This document shows, in pieces, positions 1 through 4,751 of a stretch of DNA of 6,551 nt (position 1 is its first letter; every line of letters begins with the position of its first letter). Under the pieces are notes generated by a model that saw only the letters and a program-made list of their open reading frames with translations, had not been told where the DNA came from and ran no database searches. The translations under genes and the position numbers were made by a program. The DNA is from JBBSEZ01 sp038239195 (GTDB lineage Bacteria > Planctomycetota > Planctomycetia > Gemmatales > Gemmataceae), in contig JBBSEZ010000518.1 in assembly GCA_038239195.1 (NCBI GenBank), positions 1 to 6,551 of the forward strand, written 5' to 3'.

Positions 1-6
1 CCCGGA

Positions 7-39
7 AAGGCGCCCCTCTTGCTTGCCGTTTCGCGCCTT
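7..39 (-). terminator. weak terminator-like hairpin after the TIM-barrel isomerase gene
   Basis: A perfect 7-bp inverted repeat, AAGGCGC at 7-13 and GCGCCTT at 33-39, encloses a 19-nt loop directly after the stop codon at 41-43. Read on the minus strand, the stem ends in a short TTT followed by CCGGG, so there is no real U-tract. It could end or slow transcription of the minus-strand gene, but the loop is long and the call is tentative. Confidence 0.3.
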
Positions 40-40
40 C

Positions 41-952
41 TCAGGACGAGAAGATCCGGTCCATGTCCTTGGCGACCTGCGTCAGATAGGCCTTGTTCCC
101 CGCCGCGATCTCGGCGGCGCCCCAGCCGACGTACTTGATCTCGCGCAGCGCCTTCATCACGGCGGGCCAGTCGCAGTCGCCCTTGAGGAGCGGCGCGTCG
201 AAGCCCTTCCAGCGGCCTTCCTTGTCGGCCCGGGCCCGGCTGAACTCCTTGACGTCGAGCTTCAAGATCCTCTTGCCGAGGGCCTTGATCCAGTGCTCGG
301 GCCAGCCGTAGACGACGATGTTGCCGACGTCGAAGTGGACGCCGACCTGGGGGGAGGCAAACTCGTCCACGTAGCGGGCCATCTCCAGCGGGCTGAGCAG
401 GAAGTTGTTCCAGACGTTCTCGATGGCGATCTTGACGTTCAGGTCGCGCGCCAGCGGCAGCACCTTCTTGATCTCGGCCTGCGAGCGGGCGTAGGCGTCG
501 GCATACGACACCTGCTTGTTGACGACGGCCGGGACGAGCAGCACCGTGGTCGCGCCGTAAAGCTTGGCCTCCCGGAGCGCCGTCTCGAGCGCCCGGACGC
601 CGCGCGCCCTTGCCCGCGGGTCGGGGTGGGCGAGGTGGTCGTTCCAGTGGACCGAATCGACCAGGCCGGGCACCAGGAGGCCCGTCTTGTCGCGCGCATT
701 GAGGACCTCCTTGGCCGGGGGCCCGCCCGGGCTGTCCAGCTCGACGCCGTCGAAGCCGAGCTCCTTGAGCAGCTTGAACTTGCCGAGGACCGACCCGCCG
801 GTCGGCCCGACCATGTACCACTTGACGGCCTTCTTGAAGCCGTTGGGCGTCGCCGGGATCGCGGCCGCGGCGCCGAGCACGCTGCCGCCCGCGGCGAGGG
901 CCGCGCCGGTTGCCAGGAAAGCGCGCCGAGGGACGTCGTTGGTTTCGCTCAC
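41..952 (-). CDS. Tat-exported TIM-barrel sugar phosphate isomerase/epimerase (xylose isomerase-like fold)
   Basis: This 303-residue protein begins with a twin-arginine signal: R9-R10-A-F-L, then an Ala/Gly-rich hydrophobic stretch to about residue 31 with a plausible cut after the AAAA run. It is therefore probably folded in the cytoplasm and exported. The rest is a TIM barrel of the AP-endonuclease-2/xylose isomerase superfamily. Visible landmarks are GFDGVELDSP (66-75), VDSVHW (98-103), IENVWNNFLLSP (177-188), HFDVGN (206-211), KLDVKEF (231-237) and AAEI (279-282). By analogy with D-tagatose 3-epimerase relatives, E178, D208 and E281 would be metal ligands; the usual third-position His appears as D233. 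The start is GTG at 950-952, with AGGGAG (962-967 on the plus strand) nine bases upstream. The substrate cannot be read from the sequence. Related planctomycete proteins carry only generic isomerase/epimerase names. Confidence 0.88.
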   Translation of the reverse strand: MSETNDVPRRAFLATGAALAAGGSVLGAAAAIPATPNGFKKAVKWYMVGPTGGSVLGKFKLLKELGFDGVELDSPGGPPAKEVLNARDKTGLLVPGLVDSVHWNDHLAHPDPRARARGVRALETALREAKLYGATTVLLVPAVVNKQVSYADAYARSQAEIKKVLPLARDLNVKIAIENVWNNFLLSPLEMARYVDEFASPQVGVHFDVGNIVVYGWPEHWIKALGKRILKLDVKEFSRARADKEGRWKGFDAPLLKGDCDWPAVMKALREIKYVGWGAAEIAAGNKAYLTQVAKDMDRIFSS

Positions 953-986
953 TACACGTGTCTCCCTGAAGGACGAAGGTGAGGCG

Positions 987-1016
987 ATTATAGGGGGGCC
1001 AGGGATGCCTCGCCAA
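987..1016 (-). promoter_or_regulatory. sigma70-type promoter of the Tat/TIM-barrel gene
   Basis: On the minus strand TTGGCG (plus-strand CGCCAA, 1011-1016) lies 18 bases before a perfect TATAAT (plus-strand ATTATA, 987-992). Transcription would start near 980, giving a leader of about 28 nt with the AGGGAG ribosome site inside it. The position fits the GTG start at 952 well. No operator-like repeat is evident around it. Confidence 0.65.
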
Positions 1017-1074
1017 GGAAATCGGATAGGGCGCCCTCCGATCGGGGCGGCTTGGTTTTTCTCGGCTCTTTTCC

Positions 1075-1102
1075 TTGACGCCAGGAGAGGTTCGGGTAAA
1101 AT
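1075..1102 (+). promoter_or_regulatory. sigma70-type promoter of a small structured transcript
   Basis: TTGACG (1075-1080) is followed after 16 bases by TAAAAT (1097-1102), matching the sigma70 consensus at five of six positions in each box. The predicted start of transcription is near 1109. No conventional gene follows for more than 300 bases. Instead there are hairpins, a strong ribosome site and an intrinsic terminator, so the promoter seems to serve a short RNA. It is divergent from the minus-strand promoter at 987-1016. Confidence 0.6.
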
Positions 1103-1201
1103 GAGGATGTCGGAGGGGTCGCGCTAACGTGGTGCGACGGGCTGAAGCTCGCGGCGGGGCCGTTGTGGTTGACCGGGCCCCGGGCGAGGAGGCTCTAGAA
1201 G

Positions 1202-1210
1202 AAGGAGGTG
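1202..1210 (+). promoter_or_regulatory. near-perfect Shine-Dalgarno sequence
   Basis: AAGGAGGTG is fully complementary to the typical 16S rRNA 3' end (CACCUCCUU), a longer match than at any other gene here. It sits six bases (1211-1216) before a GTG that opens a ten-codon frame. It might instead act as an anti-anti-SD element in the RNA, because the following GGTCA (1210-1214) can pair with TGACC (1170-1174) in the loop of the upstream hairpin. Confidence 0.5.
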
Positions 1211-1216
1211 GTCATA

Positions 1217-1249
1217 GTGTGTAGTGGTAACCAGGTGCGGCTGCTCTGA
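1217..1249 (+). CDS. ten-codon reading frame with very strong ribosome site (possible leader peptide or micropeptide)
   Basis: GTG at 1217 opens MCSGNQVRLL and ends at TGA (1247-1249). The nine-base Shine-Dalgarno at 1202-1210 makes initiation here credible, and an in-frame TAG at 1196-1198 rules out a longer upstream extension. The last codons form the left arm of hairpin B, so a translating ribosome would open that hairpin and free the alternative pairing before the terminator. That is attenuator-like geometry, but the peptide has no run of one amino acid that would name a regulator. A competing frame, GTG 1129 to TAG 1224 (31 codons), has a mixed third-base pattern and a ribosome site too near the RNA end, so I favour the short one. 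Family unknown. Confidence 0.3.
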   Translation: MCSGNQVRLL

Positions 1250-1297
1250 CGCAGCCGACGGGCTGCCCCGTCGGCGCAGCCGCAAGTTTGATTTGTA

Positions 1298-1340
1298 GAG
1301 GGCCGCGGTGTTTATCTCACCGCGGCCCTCCTTCGTTTTC
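1298..1340 (+). terminator. intrinsic terminator of the small transcript
   Basis: GAGGGCCGCGGTG (1298-1310) and CACCGCGGCCCTC (1318-1330) form a perfect 13-bp stem with a 7-nt loop, TTTATCT, followed by CTTCGTTTTC. This is a strong Rho-independent terminator reading on the plus strand. It separates the small transcript from the gene starting at 1436, which has its own -10 box further on. Confidence 0.7.
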
Positions 1341-1353
1341 CTGGGCAAGCGCG

Positions 1354-1382
1354 GGGACCGGCGGCAAAGCGTTCGGTACAAT
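1354..1382 (+). promoter_or_regulatory. probable promoter of the 1436 gene and following operon
   Basis: TACAAT (1377-1382) is a good -10 box. The -35 region 17 bases upstream, GGGACC (1354-1359), is poor. The context GTTCGGTACAATGAG closely resembles GTTCGGGTAAAATGAG at the promoter of the small transcript, which supports the call. A start near 1389 would give a leader of about 47 nt before the ATG at 1436. Confidence 0.45.
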
Positions 1383-1435
1383 GAGAACAGCACGCCGCGT
1401 TCGCGGGGCCGAAAAGAAGTGAGGGAGGCATCGCC

Positions 1436-1774
1436 ATGAAGGAAGTCGTCTATGGATATCGCATTCGTCACACGCCGGAGCTCCTCCGGCTGGCGGAGCA
1501 GCGAACCGCGCAGCTCGACGAGATGATTACCATGCAATCGCCCCCCGTGTCGGCGGAGTGGGACAGCACCAGCGACGGCGAGGGACGGCCCTTCGTAACG
1601 CTGCGGGTGTCGGACTTTTCGGGGTCCGCCACGACGGTCTTTACGCCGGAGGAGATGGGCTCTTCCCCTCGCATGCGCGTTCGTTGCAACCGGCTCTGGA
1701 TCGATCTGCTTTCGGTGCGGTCTTCCACCTTGCTCCGCGAATTCCAGGAGGCCGAGGGCCTGGAGGTTGGTTGA
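1436..1774 (+). CDS. conserved hypothetical protein, 112 residues
   Basis: This small soluble protein of 112 residues has no signal peptide, membrane segment or known catalytic motif. Its most distinctive part is the middle (about 40-75), an acidic and aromatic stretch with EWDSTSDGEGRP, then alternating VTLRVSDFSGSATTVF that looks like a beta hairpin, then a basic helix (79-106) with RRWxDLL-like RCNRLWIDLL. It resembles small uncharacterised proteins seen in Gemmata-type planctomycetes, but I know no function. ATG at 1436 is preceded by GAGGGAGG (1421-1428) at good spacing, and a -10 box lies at 1377-1382. Its stop at 1772-1774 overlaps the ribosome-site region of the next gene, so the two are almost certainly cotranscribed and translationally coupled. 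Confidence 0.75.
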   Translation: MKEVVYGYRIRHTPELLRLAEQRTAQLDEMITMQSPPVSAEWDSTSDGEGRPFVTLRVSDFSGSATTVFTPEEMGSSPRMRVRCNRLWIDLLSVRSSTLLREFQEAEGLEVG

Positions 1775-1775
1775 C

Positions 1776-1949
1776 GTGGAAGGAAAGACCCCGACCGAGA
1801 GAGTTCATGGCCTCGCCACGCTGGTCGCGGTCCACGAGGAGAAATTGAAGGCCCTCGCCCTTGCATTGGACAACCAGGCGTCCGCCCACGCCCAAACGGC
1901 GCAAGCGCTCGCGAACCTCACCAACGCTGTCGTCCGCCTCCAGGAGTAG
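1776..1949 (+). CDS. 5' half of an interrupted coiled-coil gene
   Basis: GTG at 1776 lies nine bases after GGAGG (1762-1766), which itself is inside the end of the upstream gene. TTG at 1767 is an alternative start overlapping that gene's stop. The 57-residue product is helical throughout and rich in Ala, Leu, Gln and Glu, with a coiled-coil pattern (L45, L48, V52, L55). It ends at a single TAG (1947-1949), beyond which the same frame continues for 64 codons and the heptad spacing continues as well. I therefore read this as the N-terminal half of one ancestral protein of about 122 residues that ends in a membrane helix. As it stands the product would be a soluble helix without its anchor. Function is unknown. 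Confidence 0.55.
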   Translation: MEGKTPTERVHGLATLVAVHEEKLKALALALDNQASAHAQTAQALANLTNAVVRLQE

Positions 1950-2144
1950 GTGGCGGAGTTGAACAGGTGGAGGGGCGACTTGCCATCCCTCGCTGACCTG
2001 AAGACGGAAGTGACCATCGTCAAGCGCGACATCGAGAAACTGGAGAAGACAAAGGAAGAGTGGGGCCGCCGGTTCTGGGCCATCCTCGGGCCCGTTCTCG
2101 GGGCGGTCGCCGGTTGGGCCCTCGGGTACTTTTCCCGGCGGTGA
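1950..2144 (+). CDS. 3' half of the interrupted gene: coiled coil plus C-terminal membrane helix
   Basis: The frame continues directly after the TAG at 1947-1949. It encodes about 64 residues: a charged coiled coil (residues 1-40, ending in IEKLEKTKEEW) and then one hydrophobic helix, FWAILGPVLGAVAGWALGYF (42-61), capped by SRR. This is a C-terminal tail-anchor layout of the kind found in small membrane-tethered coiled-coil proteins. Independent translation is doubtful: GTG at 1950 is only three bases from AGGAG, and TTG at 1959 has a poor site. It is either the dead half of a gene broken by a C-to-T change (CAG to TAG), made by stop-codon readthrough, or restarted after termination. The DAHP synthase gene follows 94 bases later. 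Confidence 0.5.
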   Translation: MAELNRWRGDLPSLADLKTEVTIVKRDIEKLEKTKEEWGRRFWAILGPVLGAVAGWALGYFSRR

Positions 2145-2238
2145 GCGACCCGCTTCTGCCCCAACCCCCGTTATCCCCTCGCCCCCGGAACGGTTCACTC
2201 CTCGGAGCAGCCTCGCTCATCCTCAAGGAGCCTCTCCC

Positions 2239-3252
2239 ATGATCGTCGTCATGAAGCCCGGAGCGCGGCAGGCCCAGGTCGATTTCGTCATCGAGCAGAT
2301 CGAGCACCTCGGGCTCCGCAGCCACGTCATCGTGGGCACGGAGTTGACCGTCGTCGCCGCCCTGGGCGAGAAGCGCGATGGGGCCCGGCAAGCGCTGGAA
2401 ACCATCGAGGGGGTGGAAAAAGTGGTCCCGATCCTCGCGCCCTACAAGATGGCTAGCAACGAGGTCAAGAAAGAGCCGACCGTCGTCGAAGTCCTTGGCC
2501 TCAAGGTGGGCGGGGGCCACCTCGGCATCATCGCCGGCCCCTGCTCCGTCGAAAGTCGCGAACAGGTCCTCGAGATCGCTCACGCGGTCAAGCAGGCCGG
2601 CGCCACCGGGCTGCGCGGCGGGGCCTACAAGCCGCGCACCAGCCCCTACAGCTTTCAGGGCATGAAGGAAAAGGGCCTGGAGCTGCTCGCCGACGCCCGC
2701 GCGGCCACGGGGCTGGCCGTCGTCACCGAAGTCATGGCCAAGGAGCAGGTCGAACTGGTCGGCCGCTACGCCGACGTGCTCCAGGTCGGCGCCCGCAACA
2801 TGCAGAACTATTCGCTCCTGGAGGCGGTCGGCGAGAGCGGGATGCCGGTGCTGCTCAAGCGCGGCCCGGCGGCGACGATGGACGAGTTCCTGCTCGCGGC
2901 GGAGTACGTGCTCAACACGGGCAACACGCGGGTGATGCTGTGCGAGCGCGGCATCCGCACCTTCGAGGAGCGCACGCGCTTCACCCTCCCGCTGGCGAGC
3001 GTGCCCTATCTGCACGAGAAGACGCACCTCCCCGTGGTCGTCGATCCCAGCCACGGCACGGGCAAGGCGAGCCTGGTGGCCACGATGGCCCGCGCCGCCG
3101 TCGCCGCGGGGGCGGACGGGTTGATCGTCGAGGTCCACCCTCACCCCGAAGCGGCGCTGAGCGATGGCTTCCAGGCGCTGACGCCCGCGGCGTTCCGGCA
3201 GATGATGCTCGACTGCCGCAAGGTGGCCGCCGCGCTCGGGATGGAGATGTGA
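2239..3252 (+). CDS. aroF: 3-deoxy-7-phosphoheptulonate (DAHP) synthase, type I-beta with N-terminal regulatory domain
   Basis: It joins phosphoenolpyruvate and erythrose 4-phosphate to make DAHP, the first step of the shikimate pathway, in the cytoplasm. At 337 residues it has the size and layout of the Thermotoga maritima enzyme: a ferredoxin-like (FL) domain at about 1-67 and a TIM barrel from about 90. The family motifs are all present: AGPCSVES (99-106), KPRTSPYSFQG (131-141), GARNMQN (184-190), LLKRGP (205-210), ERGIRTFEERTR (236-247), DPSHGTGK (269-276) and VEVHPHPEAALSDG (297-310). The metal ligands expected for the family are C102, H272, E298 and D309, and all are intact. The FL domain suggests feedback inhibition by an aromatic amino acid, as known for the Thermotoga enzyme. 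ATG at 2239 follows AAGGAG (2225-2230). No clear promoter lies in the 94 bases upstream, so transcription from the upstream operon is likely. The symbol varies in the literature (aroF/aroG/aroA). Confidence 0.96.
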   Translation: MIVVMKPGARQAQVDFVIEQIEHLGLRSHVIVGTELTVVAALGEKRDGARQALETIEGVEKVVPILAPYKMASNEVKKEPTVVEVLGLKVGGGHLGIIAGPCSVESREQVLEIAHAVKQAGATGLRGGAYKPRTSPYSFQGMKEKGLELLADARAATGLAVVTEVMAKEQVELVGRYADVLQVGARNMQNYSLLEAVGESGMPVLLKRGPAATMDEFLLAAEYVLNTGNTRVMLCERGIRTFEERTRFTLPLASVPYLHEKTHLPVVVDPSHGTGKASLVATMARAAVAAGADGLIVEVHPHPEAALSDGFQALTPAAFRQMMLDCRKVAAALGMEM

Positions 3253-3271
3253 ACCGGGAGTGGCAAACATT

Positions 3272-3348
3272 CCGGGAGCGCGGATCGCCAAGCCGCAAGC
3301 GGAAGAGCGCCAGGGCCCGCCGCTTGCGGCTTGGCGGGGCCCTCCCGG
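3272..3348. terminator. long inverted repeat between convergent genes, probable bidirectional terminator
   Basis: CGCCAAGCCGCAAGCGG (3286-3302) and its exact complement (3320-3336) form a 17-bp perfect stem with a 17-nt loop. An outer pair, CCGGGAG (3272-3278) with CTCCCGG (3342-3348), adds seven more pairs. It lies between the ends of DAHP synthase and the minus-strand zinc-ribbon gene, where a terminator for both is expected. The tail, ATCTTT, is only weakly U-rich. The sequence may alternatively be one copy of a dispersed palindromic repeat. Confidence 0.55.
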
Positions 3349-3413
3349 ATCTTTGGCCCCACACTGTCAACCAAGGCAGGCACCTCGGCCCTATCCGCCC
3401 TCTTCCCTCTTCG

Positions 3414-3608
3414 CTAGAATGCCGCCTCAGCGAGGGCCCTTGCTCCGGCCCCTTCGTCTTCGGCCGGTTCGGGCGCGCAGCAGAGCGTGTAGGAACCGCA
3501 GCGGGGGCAGGGGCAGGACTCCAGCGCCTGGCGCTCGTATACGGAGAAGGGCAGCGCGGCGGACCAGGTCTGCTCGCACCCGGCACAGCGAATCGAAAGA
3601 ACGTCCAC
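3414..3608 (-). CDS. small zinc-ribbon protein, 64 residues
   Basis: The minus strand encodes a compact protein with two Cys pairs: C8-AG-C11 near the N-terminus and C34-PR-C37 followed by GSYTLCC. The spacing of about 22 residues between pairs fits a zinc ribbon. The C-terminal twenty residues are acidic and Ala-rich and probably disordered. I know no function; small zinc ribbons of this kind occur in planctomycetes and may bind nucleic acid or protein. The start is uncertain. GTG at 3606-3608, six bases after AGG, gives 64 residues and begins just before the ribbon. A TTG at 3678-3680 in the same frame would add 24 residues that look unrelated. The gene converges on DAHP synthase, with the inverted repeat between them, and diverges from the xylose isomerase homologue. 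The stop is TAG (3414-3416). Confidence 0.6.
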   Translation of the reverse strand: MDVLSIRCAGCEQTWSAALPFSVYERQALESCPCPRCGSYTLCCAPEPAEDEGAGARALAEAAF

Positions 3609-3709
3609 AAACCACCTGGGAAAGAGGCTCGCTCTCACGGGCGCGCACCAGCGGGCGCACCGAGAGCGGAGATAAACCAAACATCGGCACTTCGCGGAGG
3701 AAACTTCAC

Positions 3710-4738
3710 GTGAATTCGTCTCCCCGGACCTATCGCTTCACCTTCGGGCCCTGGAACATCAGCACCGGGGCAGACCCCTTCGGCCCCCCCGTCCGCGCAG
3801 AGGTCGCCTTCGCCAACAAGGTGCGCGAGTACAAGAAGCTCGGCTTCGATGGCGTGCAGTTCCACGATGACGACGTGGTGCCGGCCGACCTCTCTCCGCA
3901 AGAGACGCAGGCCGGGGTGGCGCGCGTCAAGAAGATGCTCGACGACGAGGGCCTGTTCTGCGAGATCGTGGCCCCTCGGTTGTGGGAACATCCCGGGACC
4001 ATCGACGGGGGCTTCACCTCCAACAGCGCCGCCGAGCGCCGCTCCGCGATCGAGCGCTCCAAGCGCACTATCGACATCGGCAACGCGCTGGGGTGCCGCA
4101 ACCTCGTCCTCTGGCTCGCCCGCGAGGGCACCTACGTCCGCGAGTCCAAGGACCCCATCGGCGCCATCGAGCGCATCCTCGAGGCGATCAACGCCCTGCT
4201 GGAACACGACAAGAACGTGCGCATCCTTGGCGAAATGAAGCCGAACGAGCCGATGGACCAGTCGTATCTGCCGACCCCGGGCCACTTCCTGGCGCTGTGC
4301 TACCGGACCGCCGACCCATCCCGCTGTGGCGCGCTGATCGAGTCGGCCCACTCCATCCTCGCCGGCCTCGACCCGTCCGACGACATGGCCTACGCCCTCT
4401 GGCACAAGAAGCTGTGGAGCGTCCACCTCAACGACCAGAACGGGCTCAAGTACGACCAGGACAAGGTGTTTGGCTCGGTCGATCTGAGGCGGGCCTTCAA
4501 CACGGTCTGGGTGCTGGAGCGCGGCGGGTACGACGGCAGCATTGGCCTCGACGTCAAGGCGATGCGCACGACCAAGGCGGAGCACCAGACCAAACACCTC
4601 GTCAACAGCAAGGCGATCTTCCTCCGCCTCGTGGAGGTCGTTCGCGCCCTCGACGTGCAGCGCGTCGAGCAGTACCGGGCCGAGCGCAATTACGAGGGGC
4701 TGGAGATGTACGTGCTCGAGAAGTTGATGGGCAAGTGA
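3710..4738 (+). CDS. class I xylose isomerase homologue (TIM barrel) with altered metal site
   Basis: The protein of 342 residues aligns by eye along its length with the Streptomyces-type xylose isomerase, which interconverts D-xylose and D-xylulose using two divalent metals. Matching features are FTFGPW (W15), FHDDD (H52, D55), LVLWLAREG (W135), GEMKPNEP (E175, K177), ESAH (E211, H214), NGLKYDQD (D249, D251) and GLDVK (D281, K283). Spacing between these residues equals that in the Streptomyces enzyme (E181, K183, E217, H220, D255, D257, D287). The exception is the site-1 ligand D245, which is H239 here (SVHLND instead of HIDLNG). The C-terminal arm is about 40 residues shorter than usual. 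The start is GTG at 3710, nine bases after GGAGG (3696-3700); the open frame extends upstream, but that part has no family similarity. It could be a true xylose isomerase or act on another aldose, so I do not assign xylA. Confidence 0.85.
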   Translation: MNSSPRTYRFTFGPWNISTGADPFGPPVRAEVAFANKVREYKKLGFDGVQFHDDDVVPADLSPQETQAGVARVKKMLDDEGLFCEIVAPRLWEHPGTIDGGFTSNSAAERRSAIERSKRTIDIGNALGCRNLVLWLAREGTYVRESKDPIGAIERILEAINALLEHDKNVRILGEMKPNEPMDQSYLPTPGHFLALCYRTADPSRCGALIESAHSILAGLDPSDDMAYALWHKKLWSVHLNDQNGLKYDQDKVFGSVDLRRAFNTVWVLERGGYDGSIGLDVKAMRTTKAEHQTKHLVNSKAIFLRLVEVVRALDVQRVEQYRAERNYEGLEMYVLEKLMGK

Positions 4739-4751
4739 GCTTGGGCCCTGC

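Larger units (their letters stand above)
1109..1340 (+). ncRNA. candidate small structured RNA (possibly dual-function or leader RNA)
   Basis: Between a good promoter and an intrinsic terminator lies a predicted transcript of about 230 nt with no normal-sized gene. It has three strong hairpins. Hairpin A pairs 1148-1152 with 1184-1188 and 1156-1161 with 1176-1181, across a small internal loop. Hairpin B pairs GCGGCTGC (1237-1244) with GCAGCCGC (1276-1283) and encloses a 9-bp stem with a CTGC tetraloop (1254-1262 with 1267-1275). Hairpin C is the terminator (1298-1330). Between A and B sits AAGGAGGTG and a ten-codon frame. The left arm of B can instead pair with GCAGCCG at 1251-1257, so two folds compete. 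I do not recognise it as 6S, SRP, tmRNA, RNase P or a known riboswitch. It could be a regulatory RNA, a leader read through into 1436, or a tiny peptide mRNA. Confidence 0.45.

Noticed and set aside
23..982. Long open frame on the plus strand opposite the Tat/TIM-barrel gene
   Set aside because: Its translation is Arg/Leu/Val/Asp-rich low-complexity sequence typical of the antisense of a GC-rich gene; the minus frame has clear family motifs.
1129..1224. 31-codon frame GTG 1129 to TAG within the small transcript
   Set aside because: Third-base composition is mixed, unlike the strongly GC-ended codons of neighbours, and its ribosome site would lie within the first ten bases of the RNA.
1202..1245. 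Resemblance of the AAGGAGGTG...GGTAACCAGG stretch to the 16S rRNA 3' end
   Set aside because: The match on one side is only the expected Shine-Dalgarno complementarity, and the rest does not continue as 16S in either orientation.
2020..3291. 423-codon minus-strand frame across DAHP synthase
   Set aside because: Antisense shadow with Arg/Ala/Gly/His-rich composition; the plus strand has every DAHP synthase motif.
3365..3370. Perfect minus-strand -35 box TTGACA (plus TGTCAA)
   Set aside because: No -10 box at 16-18 bases downstream and no minus-strand gene follows it before the end of DAHP synthase.
3260..3709. N-terminal extension of the xylose isomerase homologue of 150 codons
   Set aside because: The added part is Arg/Pro/Ser-rich, lies over the inverted repeat and the zinc-ribbon gene, and has no family similarity; GTG at 3710 has a well-placed GGAGG and family similarity begins right after it.
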